Notes: generated from the sequence alone by a model not told the origin. DNA of 64,000 nucleotides from Eutreptiella sp. 'Long Island Sound 2002' (GCA_964036045.1 OZ038384.1:40960844-41024843); one strand, 5' to 3'; shown: positions 29,525-42,371, numbered from the stretch's first letter. Made by a program: numbers and translations.

Positions 29525-32500
29525 CATGGCATGTCATTCTTATGCATTTCATAGGGTGACTTCAGCAGGGCATATCCTTCAGCCACTGCTTCTCTAACCG
29601 TCGGAACGAAATGCATAAGAAGCGCATACGTGTCTCTTCTGAATGTATGTTAAATGTAGTTGTCAGTGGCAAGTAGATTAGAAGTGATGAATGATTTTTT
29701 CAGTTTGAGTCATAAAAATAGGATTCCAAGAATACCATGAATTGCCATATGAAAAGAAATGTATGCATCTCTGGCCATGGTGTACATGGACCCAAAGCAT
29801 CTTGGGTCAATTAGGTCAATTAGAATTCATTTAATCACCATGGTGGGTCAAGCCATCCATTGTGGGGCTGCCATCCGTGGCCCGAAAGAGCCATTGTTGG
29901 CCATGGTATGGGGCCACTTTGGGAGCTTTGCGCCAGCAGCCATTGTGTTGAATTTTCCTAACTTTTCGACATGCATGTCCGTGCATGACTCAAGTGCATG
30001 AATGCGTTTGACTCAATTAATTCTTTGCTGGTGACTAAGATCTAGATCAATTTGAGTGACTTGGTCTTGCGCACACTGTTTTTTCATGTGCCCAAAGTTT
30101 TACATGAAATATCGACGATCTCGCGGAGCCGGAACTCAAGTAAAGGCTTTTTTTGTACATATGCAATGCGTACTTTCCAGATATGGAAGAGTTCGAATCT
30201 TTTCAAGGACCAAACATCTTCTTTTTGTAACCTATTTTGAATCATTCTAAGCTATTTTCATTATGTCATTGTCATGTCAATTTGCACTCATTTTCACCCA
30301 ATCAGGGGCTCATTCTCCGGGCGTTGTTGTTGAAGCCCGTTAGGAGCTTGATCCCAATCTCTGTTTGTGCGTGGTCGAGTATGTGCCTACTCTGCATTTC
30401 CTCTTTGTTTGCATGATTTGCGGCCATGTACTGAGTTTGAGCATCAAAATGGTTGACTTCATTTTTGACCTTTGCATTTTATGACCTCACTTGTGCTGAC
30501 CATGGAGATGGACTACCGTGGAGTTGTATTTCGAACTTTGGATTCATCGGGGCCTACTTGGTCCTCACTATGCATATATGGTCTTGTGAGGAGCCCCTGC
30601 ATGCTCGACTGCTTGCTCCAGCCCAATTTGTCCACGCACTTTCGTGTTAATTTCTTGCCTAGGAAAAATTACCCAGCATACATGTCCAATTTTTCCCTGT
30701 GTATTGGCTCACTTGTTGAGCTCATAACTCCACGCCACTGTTGCGTTGGGACCTAGGATATGATTCCTTTGGGAGCTGAAACCCTCGACTCAGTGAATGT
30801 GATTTGTTTAATAAATACGAAGACCCCGGCGTCTCAGCATAACTGGATCTCCAAAACGTCTTTGAGATCAAAACCTTCACGCGTCCACTTCAGGGACATG
30901 GTTAATTGGGTTCTTTGGGTCAAATTCCCTTGGTTCTTGACCCTCATTCACTCCATTCTGTCTACTTGGCGTATTGGCACTTGTCTCGGTACCTTTGATA
31001 ACATACTTAAGTCTTTTGAACCTATTTTGCCAAACCTATGGCATGGTGGTTTTGCATGGCTCCAACCAGGTCTATAGAGGGCCTTGAAAAACCACCCTGT
31101 CAAGTGGTCACTTTACGGGCTAATGGTAAAAAACCTATGAGGGGTTAGACCTGCGAGTCTTCTCCTATGCTTCAATGGTGCTCTGTACTTTACGTTGGGC
31201 ATTTATGTGAAGCTTACTGGTACATAGGTTGACTGTGTTAAATTTTACTAGGAATGTTGTCCAAAATTCCTATTTCATGAGGTCACCTCAGGTCCATGGC
31301 AAAGCTAGACCACAGGTCAGCTTTCAGCCAGTTTTTTGTCCATGGCCTACCAACAGTGTCTATGGGTCCTATTCGGGTCATTAGATCCTTAGCCCATCCT
31401 TGAAGGATCGGTCCGAGTCCATATGTCACTTTAATTTTGACTGGAAACCTGTGTGTAAAACATGCTCATGCAACCTATTTTGGGGTTACTAAAAATGACC
31501 TCAAAAAGTGTGTATTGGAGATTGCTGCTTTCCTTGAAAGCCAGGATGAGGTAGCGGCAGCCCCTCCGGGACTATCCACTCCTCCCCTGAATCTTAGTGC
31601 GTGCTCTTTGGCAGACCTTAGGCTATCACTATGTCGGATTTATTTGCATTCTCCTCTCGCTTGTTTTTCTCTGTTGGGGAATTTCACCAAAGTGTGCAGC
31701 CCATTAGACTAGATACAGTGTCCTGGTATCGTTGAGATGGCCCGGGATATTTTTTGATCATGTTGGTGAACTGTTGCCCTCCGGATGCTGCCACATGGAT
31801 TTCTTTGAAATGCCCCTACCGTTGCTAGGGGGCACTTAAATGTCAGTTAACTCTGATTTCTGGCCTTTCTTGCTTGTGTGCCCTGATGCCTGAAGTAAAC
31901 CCCAGGGCCCACGTTGAGTTGTATCCTGCCCCCCTATGCGTCTCGGGGTGAAGGTCCTGGGTTTCTATACGTACCCTTGTCTCTGTATGGGCCCCTGTCC
32001 AATTGCTCTGACTTCCTTTGTGCCATTTTGTCCGGTGTACATATTTTTTTTGTGGTTGCATGATGTATCTCTTTTCGTCCTTTTAGATACGAAAGGGCTA
32101 CTTTTGTGATTGCTGCGCTCACTCTGAGTTTCAGCAAGGGTTCGGACTTTGAAGAAAAAATAGTGAAAACATATAGTAAACAAACAAAACAAAACCCACT
32201 GCTGAGATGTCCTGACCCTAAAAGCAAGGACAACACAATGCAAATCAGAACAATTCACAGTTTGCAAAACCATCTGGTGATGATATAATATAATACAGAT
32301 ATAATCAATAGAACCATTTATCATGGCCCATAGTTATTATGATTACAATTATGGTCACCAATGTTCTTCGCCCATACCATGAATTTGTTACTCTGAAATC
32401 TTCACATTTTTGAATTCCAAATTGACCACTTCATAATCTGTAGGATGTGGGCAGCGTCTTCGTCCTTGCTGGAGGTTGAAAACTCTCAATGGTCCTGATA

Positions 32501-33200
32501 TGATCCTGAGAACCATACAAACGTCCATGGCACTTTGTCCATGGCACCAAGATTGGACTAATCAAAGAAGACAGTCAAGCGCTGACACAATTGTGATGAT
32601 CGCGCTGCAGCTTGTTCTCCAGCTCTGCGCACTACCAGCGCGATGTTGAGGGTCTTCTTGGTCGTTGATGTCCTTGTAGTAGGGCTCAAAATGATCAAAT
32701 GTTCCTCACACGGTGTTGGCATCAAGGACCTTCTTGAACATGATTTTGGGGTTTACCAATTGCTCCCTAGATCTCGTCGACCATGTTTGCGTCGTCGTTG
32801 TCGTCGTTCTCTAATGATGCATGCATCTAAGTTTGTTGCGAACTGTGGGTGGCGCACGATCGCACCAGAGGAAAAAAAACAAAGAAAGGGAGGCACAGCA
32901 AGAAAAAGGAAAAAGATAAAATTGTCTTTTCCGACCCTCAGAAACCCCCCAAAAACTTTACGCCGCTGTTTGGCGAGGTCAAAAACCGTACGACACACAT
33001 GGAAATACAAGAGCAACAGTGCGACAGCGGCGGGGAAGATGAACGTTGTGTGCCCCAAAACACCCCGCAAAGTGCGTGCGGTAGGAGCTAGGCGACTTGT
33101 GCGCATCAAAGAAGAAAGGGAGTGACACAAAACCAAAGATAGATAAAGCACGAGTAACCAACGCACAAGAACCACGAAAGACCAAACACCGACAACCACG
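29525..33200. repeat. AT-rich non-coding block, copy 1
   Basis: No gene supported. It matches 49829-53500 along its length, with small indels; short ORFs in either copy break frame in the other, which argues against coding. Landmarks include CATTTCATAGGG, GGGGCTCATT and a conserved stretch near 32640-33130. Confidence 0.6.
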
Positions 33201-34600
33201 GACCACGGGGAAACAATGGTATGCCAAATAAGTATGTTACGAACCCATGCATCCTACACCACCCCCGCTACATATGCTCAGGTGTGAAAACGAAGTATGT
33301 TGCGAAGGAGGGCGCCGAAAATACTACGCCACACATTAAAGAAAAAACAACCGCACGCGTCATGAATCATGCATACATACACATTCCACGCCCATATGTC
33401 CATTTGTCCATAGACGCCAACACCAATATTGAGGCGCACGCAAGGTACATGAAGACTGAGACAAGGTCAAGGTGAAACATGGTATGGCAAGCAACAAAAC
33501 AAAAAAGGTATGGAAAGCCATATAAACATCAAAGTATGAAAAAGTAAAGGGACGAGAGGTATGAAGGCCACCCGCCCGCCGCCACACCCACACACACCCT
33601 ACACCTTACACACGCTCTCTATAGGGGAAACACAAGGTATGACAAGGAAGTATGTTATCGCACCGACGCGCTAGACACGTACGTATAAGAACACCGCGTC
33701 CGCCGCATGAGGAAAAAAAAAACCGTAGTATGGCAAACAACAAAACAAAATAGAACAAAAGACGGGAGAGAAGATGTATGAACGCCTGCCGCCCGCAACG
33801 CCCACACCCGATTTACACCTTGCACACGCTCTCTATAGGGGAAGCACACAAGGTAAGACAAAGAGGTGTGTTATCGAATGCACTACAAGAGCGAGAAGAC
33901 TGCCCCAGGAGGGGAAAGAAGAAGCATGGTGTAACACAAAAAAAACTCAAATGGGTAAAGGAAAGCAAGAATACACCGGGGTATGAAAAAAAAACAAACG
34001 AGGAGAGGTAGGACCGCCACCTGCCGCCCGCCACACCCACCCAACCCCCCTACGCCCTGCAAACGCTCTCTACAGGGGAGACACACAAGGTATGACCATA
34101 GTGAGGTATGTGTACGAACCGTAACGCGTAGCAACACACCCAACTGCACCTCTACACCCCGCAGGTACCACCGAGAGGCAAAATGGAGGCAAAGCAGACA
34201 AACACCGAACGAAGCTGAGGGACAGGGATAAAGGTCGCAACGCCTGCCCCCCACCCAACCACGCGCTACACATTTACAGGACCTCCTTTTCTGCCTTTAA
34301 TCGTGACCATTTCGGCTGACAACGCGAACCAAACCAGGTATGACATACCCCAAAAACCACAAACCGCATGCACACACACACACACAAGCCGCAGACCCTC
34401 CGCACACGAGCCCCACACACCATCCTCACCAACAGGAGGCACCACCGAACACACACACACACACACAGGGGCCACGGAGAAGGGGAGGGACGCGCAACCA
34501 CAACACAACACACCAACACACGCGCACAACACTGCCACGCCACCGCCACAAGCAAGCCCCGGCCAGGAAAGGAAGACGGGGAGCAGCCTCCGGGGCCTTC
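33200..34600. repeat. About 220-bp imperfect tandem repeats, copy 1
   Basis: The string CACGCTCTCTATAGGGGAA recurs at 33611, 33824 and (as AACGCTCTCTACAGGGGA) 34062, each preceded by GCCCGCCAC-like and followed by ACACAAGGTATGAC. Spacing is 213 and 238 bp. AC dinucleotide runs lie near 34370 and 34450. Copy 2 has the same at 53500-54900. Confidence 0.7.
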
Positions 34601-34603
34601 AGC

Positions 34604-36215
34604 CAGGAGTAGCGAGGCAACCCGCACCACCACAACCAGCGGACCCCAGGCAGGGGTGGCGGGGAACCGCACCCACAGCCCCCAGCCAGGAGTGGCGAGG
34701 GACCACCCACCACTGCCGGCACCGGACCCCAGCCAGAAATGGCGGGGCACGGCAAACAAAACCCTCAGCCAGGAGTGGCGAGGGACCAGCCACGACCACC
34801 ACCACCGGACCCAAGCAAGGAGTGGCAGGGGAAACGCACCCAGGACCCTCAGCCAGGAGTGGCAAGGGACCACCCACAACACACACCAGCCACACCCACA
34901 CAAACACCAGCCGCAAGACCTGCACGCGGAAGACAGACCCACGCCACACCACCACCAACACAGGCACCACAAACACATAAAACACACAAAAGCATGAGCA
35001 CCACGCGCAATCGCCCGCGCCACAAACACACACAACACGGGAAACCCCCAATCTAACCCCCACGAAACAACCCACCACCACCAGCACAGCTGGCGGACCC
35101 CAGCCAGGAGTTGCGGGGAACCGCAACCAGCACCCTCAGCCAGGATTGGCGAGGGACCAGCCAACACCACCGACAGCGGATCCCCGCCAGGAGTGGCGGG
35201 GAACCGCACTCAGGACCCTCAGCCAGGAGTGGCGAGGGACCACCCACAACACAAAGCAGCCACAGCCACACGAACACAAGGAGCAAGCCCCAGCCGAGAG
35301 AGTCGGGGACAAGCAGACTAAGAACACGGACACACTCCACGCACACATGCACGCACACCAGCGCACGCGGAAGACACACCCAAACCACACCACCCAGACC
35401 ACCACCAACACACGCACCACAAACACAAAAAACACACAAAAACACGGGCAGCACGCACACCCACCCGCGCTACAAACACACACAGCACGAAAAGCCCCCG
35501 CCCGACCCCAAGAGAATAAGCCACCACCACCACCACCACCAGCGGACCCCAGCCAGGAGTGGCGGGGAACGGCACCCGGGGCCCCGAGCCAGGAGTGGCG
35601 AGGGATCACCCACCACCACCGGCAGCGGACCCCAGCCAGGAGTGGCGGGAAACCGCACCCAGGACCCTCAGCCAGGAGTGGCAAGGGACACCCCACCACC
35701 ACAACCAGCGGGCTCCTGCCAGGAGTGGCGGGGAATTGCACCCAAGCCCCTCAGCAAGGAGTGACGAGGGGCCACCCACCACCACCAACACCGGACCCCA
35801 GCCAGGAGTGGCGGGGAACCCCACCTAGGCACGCCCCTCAAACCAGCAGACCCCAGCCAGGAGTGGCGGGGAACCGCACCCGGGACCCTCAGCCAGGAGT
35901 GGCGAGGGACCACCCAACCCCGCCGGCAGCGGGCCCGAGACAGGAGTGGCGGGGAATCACACCCACGCCCCTCAGCCAGGAGTGGCGAGGGGGCACCCAC
36001 CACCATCAACAACGGACCCCTGCCAGGAGTGGTGGGGAACCCCACCTAGACGCGCCCCTCAAACCAGCGGACCCCAGCCAGGAGTGGCGGGGAACCGCAC
36101 CCGGGACCCTCAGCCAGGAGTGCCGAGGGACCATCCCCCCAGCACCACCACCGGCCCCAAGCCAGGAGTGGCAGGGAAGCGCACCCAAGCCAGGAGTGGT
36201 GAGGGACCAACCACC
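34604..36215. repeat. 83-bp two-part minisatellite array, copy 1
   Basis: Tandem units built on GCCAGGAGTGGCG, which occurs twice per 83-bp period (spaced 36 and 47 bp, measured at 35541, 35624, 35707, 35790). Two AC-rich interruptions (about 34870-35092 and 35250-35540) carry a different repeated sequence. Because 83 is not a multiple of 3, each reading frame cycles through all three phases and none contains a stop in the consensus, producing long meaningless ORFs. Confidence 0.9.
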
Positions 36216-37828
36216 GAGGCCAACACAGCGGGAGGGTGGGGACGGGACGAAAGGAGCCAACGGGGGACGCAGGCGAGGGGCCCAGCCTCAGGGGTTTGGG
36301 TGCCCCCCCGGTGACCGTATCGGCCCCACCTCAGCACACGCAATAAGGAGGGATACGCCTGGGACTGTTGGTCAGCGGCCAGAGGCGGCACCAGCCTGGG
36401 GGAGTGACCAACGGGTCTGACAAGGAGCACTGCCCACAGCACGTACTGCGGTCCGTGCCCAGCGAGGGGCTGCGGGTAGGGCACACCGTCCATTGGGGCA
36501 GGCAAGAGAAACGCCTGTCCCGCAAGGACTCCCCCGCGACCCACAGTGTACCCGACCCTGGGCTGGCTACGACGCAGGTCCAATTGTACGGAGCGGGTAC
36601 AAATGGACGGCCCGTACAACAGTGTTACACCCTGACGAGGAGTGCATGAATCGCCCCCCCCAGACACCAGGGGATGGGACCCCAGCCAGCGTCAAGCCAC
36701 TGCCTCCCACCCAACCCCACTGCACACCCACCAGGGGAGCAACACGCAAGGCAATGGAGCCAGTGGGAAGAGGGGGGAGAGCATGCAAGGGGGCAGGGGA
36801 AGGCACCAGCACCACCGGACCCCAGCCAGGAGTGGCGGGCAACCAGGGGGGTGCTCTGTGCCGCCCCCGCATGGGAGCATCCCCGGCTCCTGCCCCCGTG
36901 GAGCTGGTCCCCAGTGGCTCGCTAAGAGCTCATTCCTGCAGCACCTGCGGAGCTCGTCCCAGCGTGCAGGGACGCAATTTGCGGGGACGGAAGCCAAACC
37001 CCCTGACTTTTGCAGCACCAGGCCACTACTTGGACTGCAATGGCCAGTGTGCCATTGAAGGTCCAGGCTTATCAATTGAATTTTACATATCTCGTGGCAG
37101 AAATTTGCATACATCAACCATTTGGAAATCTAATAAGGGAAGATTTTTAGACTGTTCCTCCTCGTTTTCAAAAGGGGAAGGACTGTTTTTCTGAGTGCTT
37201 GAACATCTTGCGGCTTCGCGCGTGTGCTTCGAAAGCGTTTGGCACTATTCTTACGTACAGTTTTGCATTCGTCTTTTTGACTTGGGTTTTAAATTCTACA
37301 ACTATCTGCTTCGCAGAATACACTAGCAGGCCAGCAGAAATGGATTTTACTAAAGCTGAGGCAGATGTATGTTACCAAAGGCGTTTCGCTGAAAGATGCT
37401 ACCCTTGTGAGGGAAACCCTCAGGAAGGTATTTTTCTGAACGCTTGCACTTGTGCGCTGCGACATATTTTGCACTTTAGCTTGGATATCAACACTGCGTG
37501 TGTAGTTCGGCTGGTGTGTACTTCGGCTCCTCGCAAAGGGCAGAAATGCCACACACTCGTCAGAGTCCAGGCAGCGAAAGAGGACACACAGCTGCTCAGT
37601 TTTTCTTGAGTTTCACCTCGACTAAAAATCACTCGACACGGGTGGGGCAGATAAGGAGGGTAAGGCTGTCAGTCACAATCTGTTGACACAGCAAGGGAGT
37701 TCCCCCAAGCTCAGCATCTTGCGGTTTTGCATTTGTCACAACACGTCAAAAGCTTGCTTTCAGGTTTTGTACTGCTGTCGCAACTTTCTTCCTCCTGCAC
37801 TGTACCGTAATGCTGCAGGTGTCCCTCG
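36216..37828. repeat. Unit tail, copy 1
   Basis: Non-coding block matching 59131-60768, including a conserved hairpin (36578-36608) and an isolated piece of the 83-bp motif near 36823. Ends CTGCAGGTGTCCCTCGT, after which C2 begins. No ORF is conserved between the two copies. Confidence 0.7.
36578..36608. repeat. 11-bp inverted repeat, copy 1
   Basis: GTCCAATTGTA and TACAAATGGAC with a 9-nt loop; one mismatch. The copy at 59527-59557 is perfect. Confidence 0.6.
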
Positions 37829-39299
37829 TCGTTGCGGGGGGGGGGAGGGGCGGCTGGCGGGGGGCTCGGGGGGTCGGGGGGGGATCAGGTCCCCCATGTC
37901 GGGTTGGATGTTGTAGATGGGCTGCTGATGGTGGTGGGCGTTGTGCGCCGGCCTGCTGGATACCGGGGGGGGGTGCACCGTACTGCCTGGACGTCCAGTT
38001 GCGGGGGTGCCCTGCCTGCTTTCCCTTGTCCTGCGCTCTTCCCTTCCCCCCCGTCCCCGCGCCCCTTCCTGCCTGCCCACGGTTGCCCAGGTCACCCTTC
38101 CCCTGCTTGCCCCTGGGCCCCCTCCCTGCCCCACGCCCCCGGCTCTGGTGCGCTCCCTCCTGCCTGCCCCCCTGCTTCTGTCTTGTATCACCCCCTCTGT
38201 CACCCTCGTCCTTGCCCTTTCCGCTGGCGCTCGCGTCCTTCCCGTGCCCCTGCCTGTGCCCCTTGCCGTGCCCTGTGTGCCTCCTTCCGCTGCCGTGCCC
38301 TTGCCTGTCCAGTGTGCCCGCCCTCCCCGGCTGCTGCTTGCGCCGGCGCCCTGCCCGTGCCCCTACCCTCCCTCGTCGCTGCGAGCGCCCTGGCCCTTCC
38401 CTTGTGTCCGTCTCCTGGTGCTGCTGCCCCCGCCTTTGCCCTCTGGCGCGTGTCTTCCTCCTCCGCGTACCAACCTTCCTCAGTCGCCCTCCGCCCCTCG
38501 CCCCGCGCCTCTGTGGCTGGCACCCCGCCCCGCCCAACCGCCGTCCCCCCCATCCTGGACCACGCACCGCTGCAGCTGTGGCAGCGTGATGCCCGGCGGC
38601 GCGTGCTCCGGCGTCGTGGGGCAGACAGGCTGCGGCCTCCCCTCGGGGAAGGCGGGCTTGGGCAGATACGGCTGAGGGGGGCTCACGTGGTTGTGGCTGG
38701 ACTTGGTGTGGGCCCGGTACCTGGCTACCTTCCTGCCTTCCGCTGCGGCCGTGGCGGTCCCCGGCGAGGCGCCCCGGGCTCGCGCGGGGCCTGTCTCTCG
38801 CGCCGGCGGCGTGCCAGGGGCTGTGGCATGGCTGGCCGGGGCGGCGGCCGCGGCCCTTTGCGCATCTGGGGCCCCCCTCGGGGGCGGCGCGACAGGAGCA
38901 GCGGCCTGGGCGGCGGGGGCGGCCTCCCTGACCGGCAATGGTTCCAAGGCCGGCAGTTTGGGGTTATTGGAAGCTGCCTGTGGCTGCTCGGGTGGCGGCC
39001 CGACCGGTACTGCGGCCTCTCCAGCTGCCGCTCCTCGCGCTCCTCGGGGGTTTCTCCCGCCCACCCCGGGGAGACGGGGGAGCGGGAGCGGACCCGGCGG
39101 TGGTGGCGGTCCTCCTGCTGCAGGGAGCCATCGGAGGCCGAGATCCTTGTTATCCCAGTATGCATGCGGGGCTGCAGGCTTGCCTGTCCCAATACCTCCG
39201 AGTGCATCGCCGGCGTGCCGTGGGCAGTGCCGTGCGGTGCCGGGCAGGCGGGGGGGCGGGGGGGGGGGGGGGGCTGGTTGTGGTGGTGGTTCCGGGCGG

Positions 39300-40145
39300 T
39301 CAGTGGCCAGTTGCCATCCACCGGCACTTGGGCGGGAGGCGGGCGAGCCACTCGGCCCATTTGCCGCGCCACAGCCCCCAGTCAAGGATGGGGCTCAGGG
39401 CCCCCAGCTCTCGGGGGTCGTCGGGCGTTGCCGGGGGGAGCCGCACAAGGTGGACCCCCGTAACGGCGGTTACCTCCTGGGTCCGCAGGAAGGCGTGCAC
39501 CCCGTCCCGCGCCTCGGGCGCCGGGAGGGGGGGCGGGGCACAGGCGCCGCCCCGTAGAGGTGGGTGGAGGTGACCCCCAGGACCCGCTCCGAGTCTCCGC
39601 GGTTCGTGATGGCGAGGAGGAGCAGGGGGGTGCCAAGGCGCTCTTGCCATAGGACCTGCCCGCTGTGGTGGGCACCCCCCGTCCTGGAGAGGGGGGTGGA
39701 GAGGTGCTGGTGGGCCCAGTCGCGGGGCGCGTGGGTGGCCAACGGGAGCGCGGGGCACCAGGTGGCCCCTCTGGGGAACGTTTTGCTCACAACGGGGTAT
39801 GGGGGGGGTTGGCTTGGCGCCGTCGTACACCGGGTTGGTCGGAGGGGGGCGAGTGGGCGTCTCACTTGCGCCTTCCACGAATAACGTGACTTTGCCAACT
39901 TCTAAGTCCTCGTCCGGCGGATGTAGGAGGTGGAGCGCCGCATCCAGTTCGGACATCCCCCCCGGGTATGTGGCCCGTGCCTGGTTCAGGTACGGGGCAG
40001 CGTCCATGGACTGGCGCGTCCTCAGGGCGTGCAGCAGGGCCGGGGCGCTGCTGTGGAGGGAGGTGGCCGACCCATCGCCTGTCAGCCGCAGGGTGTCACC
40101 CATGGACGGGGGCCAGCCCGACTGTTTGGACGTGCGCCACTCCAT
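39300..40145 (-). CDS. C2 conserved 281-aa ORF, unknown function
   Basis: Starts MEWRTSKQSGWPPSMGDTLR and is the counterpart of the 282-aa C1 ORF. Both stay open over 280 codons although the DNA has diverged, and the early part shows mostly conservative changes. Contains APYLNQARATYPGGMSELDA, EDLEVGKVTLFVEGA, EVTAVTGVHLVRLPPAT. No known domain recognised. The ATG is the first in both copies. Confidence 0.45.
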   Translation of the reverse strand: MEWRTSKQSGWPPSMGDTLRLTGDGSATSLHSSAPALLHALRTRQSMDAAPYLNQARATYPGGMSELDAALHLLHPPDEDLEVGKVTLFVEGASETPTRPPPTNPVYDGAKPTPPIPRCEQNVPQRGHLVPRAPVGHPRAPRLGPPAPLHPPLQDGGCPPQRAGPMARAPWHPPAPPRHHEPRRLGAGPGGHLHPPLRGGACAPPPLPAPEARDGVHAFLRTQEVTAVTGVHLVRLPPATPDDPRELGALSPILDWGLWRGKWAEWLARLPPKCRWMATGH

Positions 40146-40684
40146 CCACTACCACTAGAGGGCCGCTTCGGGTCTTATGAGCTCTGGCAGGACGGCGTTT
40201 ACGACCCGGTGCATCGCCAGGAGCAGCGTGGGGGCTCCCGCTCCGTTCAGGGCGCGGACGGCCGGGAGGATGGCCTCGCCGAGGAAGGTCCTCGTCCTGC
40301 CCGCCGGGTCGTGCAGGGCGGCGGCGTGCGCCGCGTGCGCCCCTGCCACCGCGCCGCTCCCAGGCCCCAGACAGTTGCCCCTTGCACCTGGCGGCGGACT
40401 CTGGCATGCTCCGGCCCATTCCCCCTTTGGTGGGGCATTGCGCTGCGGGCTCTGTAATGCGTGGCGTCAGGTGGGGGTCAGGGCGCGAACACGTGCCACA
40501 AGTGCGCGACGGACATGGGATCCCTCAGGTGCACGCTGATCCATAGGAGGGCAGCACCCGCGGGGCCCGCTTGGCCGTGCGAGCGGGTCTGCGCGCCCCC
40601 CATGCGTCGCCGCAGCGCCTCCTCCTCCGGGCACCGGCGCGGGCCCGCGGGTTGCTCGGCTCAGGGGCACGCGGCCACCTGGGA

Positions 40685-40756
40685 GCACTGCGTGCACCTG
40701 TTGGCACCAGTCGGCGTGACGAAGGACACCGTGGCAAATTCCCCGCAGAGGTGGCA
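40685..40756 (-). pseudogene. C2 CX2C...CX2C zinc-binding motif
   Basis: In the 68-aa frame 40867-40661: CHLCGEFATVSFV then NRCTQCSQ, cysteines at residues 38, 41, 58 and 61. Conserved in C1 (13170-13245). Probably a structural zinc site of a larger C-block protein. Confidence 0.4.
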
Positions 40757-41216
40757 GGTGTGTGGGAGCTGGGACGCCGGGGACCAGGGGTCCAGGGGGG
40801 CGAAGCCAGAGGTCGTCCCACCGTTGGCAAAGGGGGCCCCGGAGTTCCAGCAGGCGGGCGCGGACACGGTGCCGGTACTCCCTACCGAGCTTTTTCTCCT
40901 GGACCGCTTGCCACGTGTCTCAGGGAGTATCCCGTGGTCGTGGAAGACCGCTATGAGGTCATCTCACGCCGGGTTAGGTGTGACGCCCAGTGAGGTGGGG
41001 CACAAGAGCGTCCCGACGGCTACCATCTGCCGCGCCCTGGTGGAAGGGGGGCCAGCAGGGTCCCGTCTGCGACCGCCTCCCACCCCACCCTCAGCCTGTC
41101 GCAGCCGTCCAGCTCCCGGCGCAGCGCGGCGACGGGGTCGGTGGGGAGCATGAGGAGCAGGGGTCCTGGAATGTCGCCTAGCCGGGACCGGGCGTCATCG
41201 TACGTAGGCCCCCCTT

Positions 41217-42200
41217 TTATGAAATGCGCCACAGTGAGCCGGCTGCCACCGTCCTCCGGAGGGAGCCACCGGACAGTGGCTGCGTCGCACCTCCATGTGC
41301 GTATCTCTGTGGCTCAGAGCACATTGGCGGCCTGGAGCAGGAGGGGGGGGGGGGGAGGAATGCTCGGAGGAGCGAGGACACATCGCCTCTCGAACCCGTA
41401 TGGGGCTCCGCGGCCGCCTTCAGCCATTCTGTGGCCGCCGCGTCCCAGGGGGACTCAGGGCCCGCCGCGCAAATCACCGTGGGCCGCGGCCGGCAGTGTG
41501 GCCCCCATCCCTCGAGTGGGATGGCGGCGTACTGCGGTGCCGGAGTCCCCAGTGCGCGCCTTGTTTCGCACCAACGTCTCCAATCGCGCGCCGGCTCCAC
41601 GCCCACAATGTGCTTCTCCCACGCGGTCATGGAATTGCGTCTGATGATCCATGGCTGGAAGAGCGCGCCCAGCAGGTGCTTCAAGAAACCCCCAGGCAGG
41701 TCCCGGTAAGGGTGGGGGTTCTCCTGCAGGGGACACTCCAGGGTGCCGTCCACGAGGCGGAGGGAGGCCGCGGAGTCCCTGCCGGGACGCGGCGGAGGGG
41801 GGGGGCAATCACCTTCGGCCGCAGTGAGCCATGGGTGCACCCGGGCTGCCGCGCTGTGGGGCGCGCGGAGGAGTTGCTCCAGCCTGTGGTTGCGGAGCTC
41901 CCACACGAAATCACTCAGCCGGAGCTTGTGCTGGAGGAACTTGTCCAGGGAGTTCCTCCCCGCGAGTCGTAGCGGGCAATCGAGCGGAGCTGCGCCTCCG
42001 CCGCTTCGGGCAATAGCCCGGAACAGAAGACCTCTGTTCACTCGGCGCCGGCCGAACGCCACGAAGCTACCCATGGCGCCTTGCACCTGGCGGGAGGTGT
42101 CAGGCCGTCTCTTATACCGCCTGGCGGTAGTGGCGCCAGACGAGTCGCAAGTGGGCGCAGCCCACGTGCATGTGCACCGGGGTCTCTTCCTGGCCTCCAC
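41217..42200 (-). CDS. C2 327-aa ORF downstream of the Cys/His finger
   Basis: After about 50 residues in shadow frame it reads RRVNRGLLFRAIARSGGG, NSLDKFLQHKLRLSDFVWEL (near 41900), RNHRLEQLLRAP, then AAIPLEGWGPHC and PWDAAATEWLK. The FVWELRN helix downstream of a zf-RVT-like finger is typical of the C-terminal region of LINE-type ORF2 proteins. C1 retains only the part beyond its deletion. Confidence 0.45.
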   Translation of the reverse strand: MEARKRPRCTCTWAAPTCDSSGATTARRYKRRPDTSRQVQGAMGSFVAFGRRRVNRGLLFRAIARSGGGAAPLDCPLRLAGRNSLDKFLQHKLRLSDFVWELRNHRLEQLLRAPHSAAARVHPWLTAAEGDCPPPPPRPGRDSAASLRLVDGTLECPLQENPHPYRDLPGGFLKHLLGALFQPWIIRRNSMTAWEKHIVGVEPARDWRRWCETRRALGTPAPQYAAIPLEGWGPHCRPRPTVICAAGPESPWDAAATEWLKAAAEPHTGSRGDVSSLLRAFLPPPPSCSRPPMCSEPQRYAHGGATQPLSGGSLRRTVAAGSLWRIS

Positions 42201-42210
42201 AGAGGAGGCA
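42157..42210 (-). pseudogene. C2 zf-RVT-like finger
   Basis: CLLCGGQEETPVHMHVGC followed by AHLRLVWRHY: CX2CX8HX4C with the downstream hydrophobic/Trp pattern of the zinc-binding region that follows RT or RNase H in many non-LTR retroelements. It lies in a different frame (42603-42112) from the ORFs on either side, so there are frameshifts around it. Missing in C1. Confidence 0.45.
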
Positions 42211-42371
42211 CAGCTGCGGGAAGATGGCGGAAGATTTCAGAAGCGGAGCCTGCGTTGCACTGATGTGTGGCCGCCCCTGGCTCGCAGTGCTTGGTAGTGG
42301 GCCGCTGCCGCGGTGAGGTCCCTGGTATGGACGTAGGCCGTGGTGTGGGCCGCGCCAAGGGGCGTTTGTCC

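Larger units (their letters stand above)
10424..37828. repeat. Segmental tandem unit, copy 1 (interrupted by el2)
   Basis: Copy 1 of a large duplicated unit. It matches 37842-60768 block by block in the same order and orientation: GC-rich C block, gypsy 3' half, AT-rich DNA, about 220-bp repeats, 83-bp minisatellite, tail. Without the 10.8-kb el2 insertion it is about 16.6 kb. Copy-2 homology begins at the G-rich tract at 10424; sequence further left belongs to C1 but has no partner, so copy 2 is cut at its left edge. Identity was judged by eye and is clearly below 100 percent. Confidence 0.8.

Noticed and set aside
29759-30001. Small ORFs sharing MVYMDP.HLG in the AT-rich block
   Set aside because: The frame is broken differently in each of the three copies, so the similarity is at DNA level only.
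34604-36215. CRISPR-like appearance of regularly spaced 13-bp boxes
   Set aside because: Repeats and intervening sequence are both repeated, spacing alternates 36/47 bp, there is no cas gene and the context is eukaryotic.
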